Below are positions 52,590 through 61,102 of a stretch of 64,000 nt of DNA, one piece after another. The translations under genes were made by a program, and so were the position numbers. Within the stretch, counting starts at the first letter, position 1. Each line of letters begins with the position of its first letter. The DNA lies in assembly GCF_045689245.1 (NCBI RefSeq), contig NZ_CP136865.1, positions 248,001 through 312,000 on the forward strand. The letters are read 5' to 3'. Source of the DNA: Congregibacter brevis (GTDB lineage Bacteria > Pseudomonadota > Gammaproteobacteria > Pseudomonadales > Halieaceae). The notes under the pieces are model-generated. The model worked only from the letters and a program-made list of their open reading frames with translations, was not told the DNA's origin and did not search any database.

Positions 52590-54251
52590 TTATTGAGCGG
52601 CGACAGCTTGCACAGGTCTTACCGAACCACCGCGTTCATCCGTTCCACTGCGGCCTGCAATCTCCTGCAAAGCCTCGATTCGAGTGTCAAAGTGGGCGTC
52701 ATCCGACAAACTATCATCTGACCCCAAACTACTCAGAGTATCCTTAATCGTTTGGGCCATACCCGTTATGTACACCCGCTTACCGGCCTTGTGAGCATCA
52801 TCGGCAATGGTTTCGACGGCGCGCGCTGCGGAAACGTCCAGGAAAGGCACACGATTGAAATCCAGAATGATGGAGTGCGTAGCTTGCTTGTAGCGTTCTC
52901 TCACGTGGTGGCCCACGTCGGCCGCTGCGCCAAAGCTAAGAGGCCCGCCAAATTCAAAGATCGTGACTTGAGTCCCGAGACGATCCAGCAGCACCTGCTC
53001 ATCGTCAGAGGTTTGTGCATAGGGGCGAGAAGCCAACTCCTCGAGTTGGATTTTTGCGACCTGTTGTACATAAGCCAGCGCCGCCAAAACCACACCAGCG
53101 CCTACCGCGGTAATCAGGTCGACAAAGACCGTAAGACCAAGAACCAACGCCATGAGAGCAAGATCCCAACGGGGTCCGCGGTGCGCCCGCTTGAGGTAAC
53201 TGAAGTCGATGATGTCCATACCTACCTTGACGAGAACCCCCGCAAGGGCCGCATGCGGTATGACTGAGGCAACAGAACCGACACCCAGAACCACCGCCGC
53301 AAGTACCACCGAGTGGATCATGCCTGAGAGCCGGGTGACACCGCCGGAGCGAATATTGATAACCGTACGCATGGTCGCACCGGCACCTGCGATGCCGCCG
53401 AACAAACCTGCTACTGCATTACCCACGCCCTGCCCGATAAGCTCCTTGTTAGAGTCATGACGGGTACGCGTCATGTTATCGGCAACCAGGGACGTCAACA
53501 GACTGTCAATCGAGCCCAACACCGCCAGAATAAACGCAGCCTCAAGTACCAGCATCATGGCTGACTGATCAAACACGGGCATGTGCAGCGAGGGAAGGCC
53601 CGAGGGGATATCGCCGAGAATTGGCATCGCAGGCATGAAAAGACTCAGCACGGTGCCGATAGCCAGAGCAGCGAGCGCGCCAGGGACATAAGTGCCCCAT
53701 TTAGTAGGCCACTTATAAGCAACAACCAGCGTCACCACACCAACCACCAACGCCGAGTAGTTGATATCTGAGAGCACTGTGGGCAAGTGCGCCAGCGCAT
53801 TCAAAGTGCCGGACGGCGATTCATGACCAAAAAACGCATCTGCCTGAAGGATGATGATAATCACGCCAATACCGCTCATAAAGCCGGAAACGACGGGATA
53901 GGGAACCAAACGAATGTAATTTCCCGCGCCGATGGCACCGAAGATGATCTGGAACAGACCTGCAAGCATAACCGCTGTAAAAATAAGGCCCACATCACCC
54001 GAGAGGCTGGCAAACAGTCCCGCGAGGACCACCACCATGGGGCCCGTTGGGCCTGACACGTTAGTCGGGGTCCCGCCAAACATTGCGGCAAAGAATCCAA
54101 CAATGATGGCGCCATACATACCCGCAATGGGTCCCAAACCCGAGGCGACACCAAAGGCCAGCGCCAGAGGAATAGCCACCACACCGGCGGTTAAGCCGCC
54201 GTACACATCGCCACGAAGATGGCTCAAATCAAACTTTAACAACGATCTCAT
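52590..54251 (-). CDS. SulP-family anion transporter, BicA-like
   Basis: A 553-residue inner-membrane transporter with a C-terminal STAS domain (about 440-535; VTIFEFGGPLSFGAAADV and VPFLDVSAARAVE). The membrane part is very like cyanobacterial BicA from recalled sequence: RGDVYGGLTAGVVAIPLALAFGVASG, FGGTPTNVSGPTGPM, SGFMSGIGVI, SIDSLLTSLVADNMTRT, NKELIGQGVGNAVAGLFGGIAGAG. BicA imports bicarbonate with Na+, so bicarbonate is a good candidate, with sulfate the alternative. The ATG at 54251 is preferred to a TTG at 54269. Divergent from an OxyR-like regulator. Confidence 0.85.
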   Translation of the reverse strand: MRSLLKFDLSHLRGDVYGGLTAGVVAIPLALAFGVASGLGPIAGMYGAIIVGFFAAMFGGTPTNVSGPTGPMVVVLAGLFASLSGDVGLIFTAVMLAGLFQIIFGAIGAGNYIRLVPYPVVSGFMSGIGVIIIILQADAFFGHESPSGTLNALAHLPTVLSDINYSALVVGVVTLVVAYKWPTKWGTYVPGALAALAIGTVLSLFMPAMPILGDIPSGLPSLHMPVFDQSAMMLVLEAAFILAVLGSIDSLLTSLVADNMTRTRHDSNKELIGQGVGNAVAGLFGGIAGAGATMRTVINIRSGGVTRLSGMIHSVVLAAVVLGVGSVASVIPHAALAGVLVKVGMDIIDFSYLKRAHRGPRWDLALMALVLGLTVFVDLITAVGAGVVLAALAYVQQVAKIQLEELASRPYAQTSDDEQVLLDRLGTQVTIFEFGGPLSFGAAADVGHHVRERYKQATHSIILDFNRVPFLDVSAARAVETIADDAHKAGKRVYITGMAQTIKDTLSSLGSDDSLSDDAHFDTRIEALQEIAGRSGTDERGGSVRPVQAVAAQ

Positions 54252-54349
54252 AACGGGTTCCTGCCCCAATAACGAGGGGATTTCTTACTAGACCGTCGTA
54301 CTATGGATCTTGTGGTGCACAAAACAAACACAAGCTTTTCTTTTCTGTT

Positions 54350-54379
54350 ATAGTTTTTACCTATATAGGTAATCGCTAT
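54350..54379. promoter_or_regulatory. Two adjacent OxyR-type dyads (ATAG-N7-CTAT)
   Basis: ATAG (54350) to CTAT (54364) and ATAG (54365) to CTAT (54379) each have the 7-base spacing of the OxyR half-site consensus ATAGntnnnanCTAT; the first matches every fixed base and the second all but one. They abut, making a perfect 16-bp palindrome TTACCTATATAGGTAA at 54357-54372. Canonical full OxyR sites have a further 7 bases between the dyads. The block ends 12 bases before the OxyR-like start codon and about 100 bases from the SulP start. Confidence 0.7.
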
Positions 54380-54390
54380 GGTACCCGTTA

Positions 54391-55320
54391 GTGGCGACAA
54401 TCAAACAAATCCAATATTTTCAGGCGGTCGCCGAAACTCAGTCCATTCGTAGGGCGGCCGATCGTCTGGACATTGCCCAGCCAACGCTTTCGACACAACT
54501 CGGGTCGCTGGAGAAGAGCCTCGGGGTGACGTTGTTTGAGCGCAGCCGCCGGATTACTCAACTCACTCCCGCCGGCCGGCAGCTCCTGCCTGTGACAAAG
54601 CAACTCATCGGCCAGTGGCATGAGATGCAAGAACTCGCGCACACCCTTTCGGACACAGCGGCCTCGACGCATCGTATGGGCGTGCCTCCTACTCTAGGGC
54701 CCTATCTACTGCCCAACATCGTCCCTGCCATCCATAAGCAGTTCGATCGATTAAAGCTATACGTTCGAGAAGAGCCACCCAGCCAATTAGAAGCAGGGGT
54801 CAAAGAGGGCCGCCATGACTTGGCGCTGGTTCCCTTACCACTGCGATCCAGCAGTCTGGCGGTCGACGTGCTGTTTAGGGAGCCTTTGCTCCTCGTAGCA
54901 TCCAAGGAGGCTGGCTTAGCAGTTGATGGGGTGCTTCAAGAGCAGGAACTCTCCGGAATGAGTATTCTGGGTCTGGATGAACGCCACCAGCTCCATCAGG
55001 AGGTGCAGCGGATCTGCGAGCGCACCGGGGCGGTACTTAACAGAGACTATGAGGGCACGAGTCTCGATACGCTCCGTCAGATGGTCGTGATGGGTATGGG
55101 AGTGGCTTTTTTACCGGCGCTATATATCCGCTCTGAAATCCATCGCCCCGAAGAACTGGACGTGATTCGTATCGAGGGCTCCAGGCTCTATCGTGAACAT
55201 GCTTTGGTATATAGAAATGGCAGTCCCGTACGACACCTCTATCAGGCTCTTGCGACACTCATTCGAGAGCGTATGACCGAGTCATTCAATGATGTTGTTA
55301 CGCCAATCTTTGATCGCTGA
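54391..55320 (+). CDS. OxyR-like LysR-family regulator lacking the peroxidatic cysteine
   Basis: A 309-residue LysR regulator. The helix-turn-helix is IRRAADRLDIAQPTLSTQLGSLE at 19-41. The effector domain follows OxyR from recalled alignment: GVPPTLGPYLLPNIVPAIH near 97-115, GTSLDTLRQMVVMGMGVAFLPAL near 222-244, and the C-terminal YREHALVYRNGSPVRH. In OxyR the redox pair is C199 and C208; here the first is Q200 (DERHQLHQE) and only the second is kept (C209). It therefore should not sense peroxide by a C199-C208 disulfide. The GTG start lies just after two OxyR-type dyads. Confidence 0.85.
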   Translation: MATIKQIQYFQAVAETQSIRRAADRLDIAQPTLSTQLGSLEKSLGVTLFERSRRITQLTPAGRQLLPVTKQLIGQWHEMQELAHTLSDTAASTHRMGVPPTLGPYLLPNIVPAIHKQFDRLKLYVREEPPSQLEAGVKEGRHDLALVPLPLRSSSLAVDVLFREPLLLVASKEAGLAVDGVLQEQELSGMSILGLDERHQLHQEVQRICERTGAVLNRDYEGTSLDTLRQMVVMGMGVAFLPALYIRSEIHRPEELDVIRIEGSRLYREHALVYRNGSPVRHLYQALATLIRERMTESFNDVVTPIFDR

Positions 55321-55450
55321 GTAAACTGTGCGCTTGGGGCCGCTCCGCTAAGGTCTATCACCCTCTAACGAGCAACTTTTCCCCGAGCTGGATATCGCGT
55401 AGCATCCCGCCCCAAATACACAGCAAGTCCCTGTTTTGGAGTCATTTTTC

Positions 55451-55990
55451 ATGAGCCGCAGTCTTTTTATCTCTATCCACCTATATCTCTCGTCGTTCTT
55501 CGCGGCAGTTGTTGTACTAGTTGCGTTCTCGGGTGGCATGTATCTGTTGGGCGTAAAAGGTTCGCTGGAAACAACTCCCGTCGGCCAAACCGACGGTGGC
55601 GTCGCACTGATGAGCGACCCCAGCAAAGAGGCGGTCCTTACCGCACTTTCAGCGACGGGTATTGAGGACTTCAGCTTCGACTATGTCATCACCCGCGGTG
55701 ACACTCTTTACACTCGCCCCACATCGCGCACCTACTACGGCCTAACGATTGATGGCGACAGCGTGTCTGTCAGCCGCAACGAGCCCAGCTTCCAGAAGCG
55801 TATGCAAGAGCTACACTTTGGTCACGGTCCGTCCATGTACCGGGAGTTTCAGAAAGTGTTCGCTGCCGGCATGCTGTTCATCATCTTGAGCGGCGTTTGG
55901 CTTGGACTCTCATCATCTCGTCTTCGCGTAAGAACACTCATCGCGGCGGGCAGTGGTTTGATCGTATTCCTGGGCTTGGTGATGTCCTGA
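55451..55990 (+). CDS. PepSY-associated membrane protein
   Basis: A 179-residue inner-membrane protein. The first helix, SIHLYLSSFFAAVVVLVAFSGG, matches the N-terminal TM of PepSY_TM proteins; the periplasmic part (about 35-125) has a PepSY-like strand pattern (YYGLTIDGDSVSVSRNEPS); two more helices follow (MLFIILSGVWLGL and TLIAAGSGLIVFLGL). Such proteins are linked to iron reduction or protease inhibition in the periplasm. The conserved HLYLS histidine could bind haem. The ATG at 55451 is preferred to a TTG at 55436. It is 49 bases before the crotonase gene. Confidence 0.65.
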   Translation: MSRSLFISIHLYLSSFFAAVVVLVAFSGGMYLLGVKGSLETTPVGQTDGGVALMSDPSKEAVLTALSATGIEDFSFDYVITRGDTLYTRPTSRTYYGLTIDGDSVSVSRNEPSFQKRMQELHFGHGPSMYREFQKVFAAGMLFIILSGVWLGLSSSRLRVRTLIAAGSGLIVFLGLVMS

Positions 55991-56039
55991 TCCACCTACG
56001 GACACCACCAATCACCTTCCCTAGAAAAGGAACACGAAA

Positions 56040-56750
56040 ATGTCAGAACTGGTAACAATTGAAGAAAACGAAGCCTATACGATGATCACCATGGATGATG
56101 GCAAAGCGAACGCACTGTCGTTTGCGATGTTTGAGGCCGTTAATGCCGCGCTCGATACAGCGGAAGCCGCTGGCAAAGTGACCATCATCGCCGGACGACC
56201 CGGTAAGTTTTCCGCAGGGTTTGATCTGTCGGTCATGGGCGCTGGCGGCGACCCCATGGTCAAACTCCTGCGTATGGGCGTAGATCTTTCCGTGCGCTTA
56301 TTGTCCTTTAGCACCCCCGTCGTGTTGGCCGTCACCGGTCACGCACTGGCCATGGGTGCGCTACTCTGCCTGTCAGCAGACTACCGCGTAGGTATGAAGG
56401 GCAACTACAAGCTGGGGCTTAACGAGGTCGCCATAGGTATGACACTACCTTGGTTTGGCATCGAGCTCGCCCGAGCTCGGCTCGCCGAAACTCACATAAA
56501 CGATGCTGTTGGCCTGGCTCATGTTTATGATCCCGGTTCCGCTGTGACCGTTGGATATATTGACGAGGCGGTTGAAGGGGAGCAGTTGATCAGCCGTGCC
56601 GTGGAATTAGCTACAGGCTACAGCGCTCTGAACATGGCAGCCCACAAAGCAACCAAGGCCCGTATTCGCGAGCCATTGATGGCAAGCCTGGAAGAAGCAG
56701 TTCGCCGTGATTTTGCAGCGGGCACCTCAGCGATCGCCGCCAGTAACTAA
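56040..56750 (+). CDS. Enoyl-CoA hydratase/isomerase (crotonase) family protein
   Basis: A 236-residue crotonase-fold protein. The first oxyanion-hole segment is GRPGKFSAGFDLSVM near residues 51-65 and the second is VTGHALAMGALLCLSADYRVG near 97-117. The usual catalytic glutamates of hydratases are not evident; the position after LNEVAIGMTLP suggests an isomerase or another CoA-ester reaction. The stop overlaps the miaE start (TAATG), so the two are translated together. AAAAGGAACAC ribosome site precedes the ATG. Confidence 0.82.
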   Translation: MSELVTIEENEAYTMITMDDGKANALSFAMFEAVNAALDTAEAAGKVTIIAGRPGKFSAGFDLSVMGAGGDPMVKLLRMGVDLSVRLLSFSTPVVLAVTGHALAMGALLCLSADYRVGMKGNYKLGLNEVAIGMTLPWFGIELARARLAETHINDAVGLAHVYDPGSAVTVGYIDEAVEGEQLISRAVELATGYSALNMAAHKATKARIREPLMASLEEAVRRDFAAGTSAIAASN

Positions 56751-57373
56751 TGGGGGCATCGCTCCAACAAGCAGAAGCCTCAGTCACGGAGCCCTCCTCC
56801 ACTAGCCCACTGTTGTTCGCAACACCGAGCGGCTGGGTAGACGCGGTGCTAGGGGATTTTGATCGCTTCTTGCTGGACCACGCCGCCGCAGAAAAAAAGG
56901 CTTCAGGGATGGCGATATCCATGCTCTCCCACTATCCGGACCGCGTGAAGCTAGTTGAAGCTATGGCTGATCTCGCCATCGAAGAGCTATCCCATTACCG
57001 CGAAGTAGTGAAATGGATACATCAACGGGGTGGGCGCACCGGTGCTGACGAGAAAGATGCCTACGTCGGTCAGTTTCGTAAGTCGATTCGCGATGGCAAG
57101 GAAGACTATCTCCTCGACCGCTTACTCACCGCCGGCATTATTGAGGCCCGGGGAGCCGAACGGTTTGCTCTCATCGCAGATGCCCTGGAGCCCGGTCCGC
57201 TACAAAAATTTTACCGAGCGATAGCACGTTCCGAGGAACGCCACTTCGAACTTTTCCTTAAGCTTGCAAAGCTCTACTTTGCCACGGATGTGGTGGCCGA
57301 GCGCTGGCAAGAGTTGCTGGAAGATGAAGCCGCGATAGTGCGATCACTCCCCTTGCGCGCCGCCCTGCATTGA
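56750..57373 (+). CDS. miaE: tRNA-(ms2io6A)-hydroxylase
   Basis: A 207-residue non-haem diiron monooxygenase. MiaE features: RFLLDHAAAEKKASGMAISML (first iron helix, about 44-64), MADLAIEELSHYREV (second, EELSHY near 80-85), LLTAGIIEARGAERF and ARSEERHFELFLKLA (third and fourth helices with E and H ligands). It hydroxylates the isopentenyl group of ms2i6A37 in tRNA, using O2. It is sandwiched between a crotonase and a glycosyltransferase gene, with overlaps on both sides. Confidence 0.92.
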   Translation: MGASLQQAEASVTEPSSTSPLLFATPSGWVDAVLGDFDRFLLDHAAAEKKASGMAISMLSHYPDRVKLVEAMADLAIEELSHYREVVKWIHQRGGRTGADEKDAYVGQFRKSIRDGKEDYLLDRLLTAGIIEARGAERFALIADALEPGPLQKFYRAIARSEERHFELFLKLAKLYFATDVVAERWQELLEDEAAIVRSLPLRAALH

Positions 57374-58587
57374 AAGGCGTTGCGCAGTATCTTCTGCGCT
57401 ATGCCGTCCCCGAAGCTCGGGCATTCTCAGATCTTCTCAGCAGTGAGCGAGAGCGCTCCGAGTTTGGCACTTGGAAGAATGTGCTGGTTATCCCTTCCTA
57501 TAACGAATCCCCTGCATTCCTGAAAAACCTCCGCCAGTATTCGAATGTCTTGCTGATTCTTGTACTCAACCGCCCTGACACTGAACTGAATTTCAGCTGC
57601 AATGATGAGCTTCGGGACTCCGTCCACAAGCTCAAGGAACTGTCTTATCATCCAGACATCGGCAGCACTCTGCGGTGTGTCGATGCTAATCGGCGGAATA
57701 GCGTACTACTGATCGAGCGCCCAGTACCCTTGCCGCATAAAGAGGGGGTCGGCCTGGCTCGCAAGATCGGCTGTGACGTTGCGCTCGCTCTGGGTAATGC
57801 GGGTCTGGTGGCAAGCCCCTGGATCCACTGCAGCGATGCGGATGCAACATTACCTGAGGAGTACTTTTCGGCGGCAGATTCTAGCGATACCGCTGCGGCG
57901 GTGACCTACCCGTTTAGACATCTAACACCTGACGACAGCCAGCAGCGACGGGCGATCGAGCTCTACGAAAACTATCTCGACCACTACGTTGAAGGGCTTA
58001 GCTGCGCAGGCTCTCCCTATGACTTCCACACGATCGGTAGCTGCATTGCAGTAAAAGCAGATGCTTATGCGGCAGTAAGGGGGTTCCCGCGCCGCGCGGC
58101 GGGTGAAGATTTCTATCTGCTCAATAAGGTCGCTAAGCAAGGCGACATTCGCACTCCGGCCATTGCGCCCATTCTATTGTCCGCAAGAGTCTCAAACCGA
58201 GCCCCCTTTGGCACGGGTCCAGCTATAAAACAGCTGCTCGACGCACACGCGATAGAGTCCGTTCCGTTTTTTTACGACCCCAGATGCTTCGACGGTCTCG
58301 CGGCGCTCCTTAGCTACGTCAAAGAGTACGGCGCGCCAAGAATTAGCATCAGTGAATTTAAGGTGGGCTTACAAGGGCATCCCGAGCTCTTCGTTGCGAT
58401 CAAAGAACTGGGGCTTGAGAAGTTTCTCGCACACGCAGAAAAACAATGCGCCGATAAAGACGCATTCATTCTTCAGTTTCATCAGTGGCTTGATGGCTTT
58501 CGTACGCTCAAGCTGATTCATGCTTTGAGCGATTACTGGCCGAAATTGACCGCGGCGGAGTCCGAACAAATCCGGACCCGCCACTGA
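57370..58587 (+). CDS. GT-A-type glycosyltransferase-like protein
   Basis: A 405-residue cytoplasmic protein. The GT-A pattern is visible: NVLVIPSYNESPAFLKNL near 38-55, the DxD-type WIHCSDADATLPEEYF near 155-170, and the GGxPxxxxGEDxxL-like RGFPRRAAGEDFYLLNK near 240. These residues bind a nucleotide sugar and metal. No membrane segment or signal peptide is visible. It starts with TTG at 57370, overlapping the miaE stop; no nearby ATG fits. The acceptor cannot be inferred; its coupling to miaE raises a link to tRNA or cofactor modification. Confidence 0.72.
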   Translation: MKGVAQYLLRYAVPEARAFSDLLSSERERSEFGTWKNVLVIPSYNESPAFLKNLRQYSNVLLILVLNRPDTELNFSCNDELRDSVHKLKELSYHPDIGSTLRCVDANRRNSVLLIERPVPLPHKEGVGLARKIGCDVALALGNAGLVASPWIHCSDADATLPEEYFSAADSSDTAAAVTYPFRHLTPDDSQQRRAIELYENYLDHYVEGLSCAGSPYDFHTIGSCIAVKADAYAAVRGFPRRAAGEDFYLLNKVAKQGDIRTPAIAPILLSARVSNRAPFGTGPAIKQLLDAHAIESVPFFYDPRCFDGLAALLSYVKEYGAPRISISEFKVGLQGHPELFVAIKELGLEKFLAHAEKQCADKDAFILQFHQWLDGFRTLKLIHALSDYWPKLTAAESEQIRTRH

Positions 58588-58614
58588 TCTGTGCCTCAGG
58601 ATCAGGCGGGAGGA

Positions 58615-59721
58615 TTAGGCGTGGGGTGTAACCAGGTACTTTTCGCCGGTCTTCATGGTGCGGTAATCAGTAGCCGCCTCTTTTGTGAGCATCTCTTCCA
58701 AATTCACCCGGCTCTTATAAGAGCTAGCGAAAGTTGATGTCAGGCCCGCTAACACGCGCTGACGCATACGGCCCATAGTCTCAAGACCGGCAGTCGCCAG
58801 GAACGGTGTAAGCAGCCAACCAGACAGTGTCCAGCCGAAGCCATAGGCGGGAGTCAGCGTTGTCGGAGTAAAGTCCAAGCGGCCGTAGATGTACATCTTT
58901 TTGGCCTGCTCCGAACCGTAGCGCGAAAACTCGGTCATCTTACTGACGGCAACCTGCTCCATAGCCTTAAAGCAGGTATCGACCATGTTGCCGCCGCCGA
59001 TAGGATCAAAACCGTAGTAAGCGCCCGTGGTTTCGATCGCGCCCTTTAATTGCTTGAAGTAATCGTCATCGGATGAGTTCACAACGTGCGTTGCGCCAAG
59101 ACCCTTAAGCATTTCCACATGCTCAGCTTTACGAACAATGTTTACCAGTGGGATATCGTCTTCCTGACAGATCTTCACCAACATCTGGCCAAGGTTTGAC
59201 GCCGCAGCGGTGTGAAGAATAGCGCTCTTACCTTCCATTTTCGCGGTTTCGACAAAACCGAGAGCGGTCATAGGATTCACAAAGGCAGATGCACCTTGCT
59301 CTGAAGTGATATCTCCCAGCGGAAGACACATGCCAGCATCGGCATAGCAATACTGTGAGTAAGCGTTACCTGGTACACAGGCAACTCTCTGACCCACGAG
59401 CGCCTGAGCGGCTTCGGTATCACCGGCCGCAATAACGGTACCGGCACCTTCATTACCTACCGGCAGTCGCTGTCCGTGGCGTGCTTTTTGAGCGCTGTAA
59501 AAGGGCTCAGGCATATCGGCAACGAACTTGCCCGGCGTGTATTCAGCGTTGTCTAGATCAGCAGCGCTGGTGAGAATTGCCAAGTCAGAAGGATTGATAG
59601 GCGCCGCTTCCATCTGAACGAGCACGGAGTTGCCCTTAGGAGCGGCGAATTCTTTCTCTACAACCTCAACGGTGAGTTTGCCATCCGCGAGGGTGCTGTA
59701 TAGCTGCTTTCCTGTAGTCAT
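58615..59721 (-). CDS. Zinc-free MDR-family NAD(P)H oxidoreductase
   Basis: A 368-residue medium-chain dehydrogenase/reductase. The quinone-oxidoreductase pattern is NPSDLAILTSAA near 43-54, PVGNEGAGTVIAAG near 85-98, NPMTALGFVETA near 145, HTAAASNLGQM near 166 (NADPH-binding) and the late ASSYKSRVNLEEML. No cysteine cluster of the zinc alcohol dehydrogenases is evident. It likely reduces quinones or enoyl/ketone groups with NADPH. Single gene; no clear operon partner. Confidence 0.85.
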   Translation of the reverse strand: MTTGKQLYSTLADGKLTVEVVEKEFAAPKGNSVLVQMEAAPINPSDLAILTSAADLDNAEYTPGKFVADMPEPFYSAQKARHGQRLPVGNEGAGTVIAAGDTEAAQALVGQRVACVPGNAYSQYCYADAGMCLPLGDITSEQGASAFVNPMTALGFVETAKMEGKSAILHTAAASNLGQMLVKICQEDDIPLVNIVRKAEHVEMLKGLGATHVVNSSDDDYFKQLKGAIETTGAYYGFDPIGGGNMVDTCFKAMEQVAVSKMTEFSRYGSEQAKKMYIYGRLDFTPTTLTPAYGFGWTLSGWLLTPFLATAGLETMGRMRQRVLAGLTSTFASSYKSRVNLEEMLTKEAATDYRTMKTGEKYLVTPHA

Positions 59722-59886
59722 CGACTGATGTCCTTTTTTGCTACGAAAGATTCGGGGCGGAGAGTATAAACGCCAAACGGCAAAACTGCGCGCTCAGGAT
59801 GTGTGTAGTAACACTGTGTCTAATCACTTATCGCCAAGGGACACTGCGTTTGTGAACGAAGCCGATTGATCTGCCTGGCCGAGAGC

Positions 59887-60441
59887 CTATTCCTCGCTAA
59901 AGAAAGGGTCATCAAACAAGCCTGGAGTATCTCCAAATTGCGTCCCTTCCAGCGTAAGCAAGCTGAGCTTGGTATCTACGCCACCGTATGCGGAGAATCC
60001 AGTTAACTTCCCGTTTGCACCGATAACACGGTGACATGGCACAACGACTGGCCAGGGATTTTTACTCATTACGATCCCCACAGCCCGGGCAGCACCCGGC
60101 TGGCCTATCTCCTTAGCAAGATCACCGTAAGAAACGATTTCACCCCGTGGGACTCCTCTCAATGCACGGTAAATCAGTGCGTTAAAAGGAGACACGAGCG
60201 AGTAGTCCAACACTAAGTCTTCCATCGCCACCGCCTCGCCGGAGAAATACGCTAACAGTGCGTCGCGAGCCTCTCGGGCAAAGCTTGGCAGTGTTGCCGG
60301 AGCAGATGTCATGTTCGCGGCTATCATCCGAGCCTCAGTCTCGGCGGGCGTAGACTCGGGGAGCTGAACACGCGCCAAGCCAATATCATTCCAGCCGATA
60401 GCGCAGGTTCCGAAATTTGTTTCAAAGAGATGAAAAAGCAT
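59887..60441 (-). CDS. ogt: Methylated-DNA-[protein]-cysteine S-methyltransferase
   Basis: A 184-residue DNA-repair protein. The acceptor cysteine C136 lies in NPWPVVVPCHRVIG, preceded by PGAARAVGIVMSKNP; the C-terminal domain begins RGVPRGEIVSYGDLAKEIG. The N-terminal ATase domain (SFAREARDALLAYFSGEA) is intact. It transfers O6-alkyl groups from guanine to itself. The ATG lies 20 bases inside the upstream argO-like gene, so the two are coupled. Confidence 0.9.
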   Translation of the reverse strand: MLFHLFETNFGTCAIGWNDIGLARVQLPESTPAETEARMIAANMTSAPATLPSFAREARDALLAYFSGEAVAMEDLVLDYSLVSPFNALIYRALRGVPRGEIVSYGDLAKEIGQPGAARAVGIVMSKNPWPVVVPCHRVIGANGKLTGFSAYGGVDTKLSLLTLEGTQFGDTPGLFDDPFFSEE

Positions 60442-61045
60442 GGCGAAGTAATACTATCGCAAGCACCCACATGATAACGCCAATCATGCCATCCAATACC
60501 TGCCAAGCCGCAGGTTTTGCAAAGAGCGGCGCGAGCCAGCGCGCACCGAATCCTAAGGCTGCAAACCAGATAAAGCTCGCCGCACATGCCCCGAAAACAA
60601 ACCACGGTTGCAGCGCTGCCGGCTGCTGTGCGCCCGCGGTACCAACGAGTAACATGGTGTCGAGGTACACATGGGGGTTCAGTAAAGTGAATGCTGTGGC
60701 TTGTAACAGCGCCGCACCCCGACTGAGCGAGTTACCTGTTTGGTCAACATTCAACTCTCCCGGTGTTCTCGCTCGAGAAATAGCACGCCAACCATAGATC
60801 GCCAGAAAAATAGCTCCCGCCAGGGCCATGCCTTTAGCAAGCCATACGAGGTCGCCCAGAGCCGCTGCCAAGCCAAAAACACCGGCAGAGATCAATAGCG
60901 CATCGGCGATCGCACAGAGTAAAACGACGCTACCCACATACTCTCGTCGCAGCCCCTGGCGCAGCACAAACGCGTTCTGAGCGCCTATGGCAATAATCAG
61001 ACCAAGGCCCAGAGAGAAGCCTTGAAAGGTAGGGGCAACGAACAC
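60422..61045 (-). CDS. argO: LysE/ArgO-type amino-acid exporter
   Basis: A 207-residue inner-membrane protein with six helices. It matches E. coli ArgO in order from recalled sequence: FQGFSLGLGLIIAIGAQNAFVLRQGLRREY, LLCAIADALLISAGVFG, the LLNPHVYLDT motif near 130, then ASFIWFAALGFGARWLAP. ArgO exports arginine (and canavanine). The GTG at 61045 gives the same N-terminal length as ArgO; a TTG at 61072 is the longer option, and neither has a good ribosome site. Its stop overlaps ogt. Confidence 0.83.
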   Translation of the reverse strand: MFVAPTFQGFSLGLGLIIAIGAQNAFVLRQGLRREYVGSVVLLCAIADALLISAGVFGLAAALGDLVWLAKGMALAGAIFLAIYGWRAISRARTPGELNVDQTGNSLSRGAALLQATAFTLLNPHVYLDTMLLVGTAGAQQPAALQPWFVFGACAASFIWFAALGFGARWLAPLFAKPAAWQVLDGMIGVIMWVLAIVLLRHAFSSL

Positions 61046-61102
61046 TATGAAAGACTCAATAGCGACTATCAATCAGGGAGAGGTTTTCTGGTTGCGCGCA
61101 AA

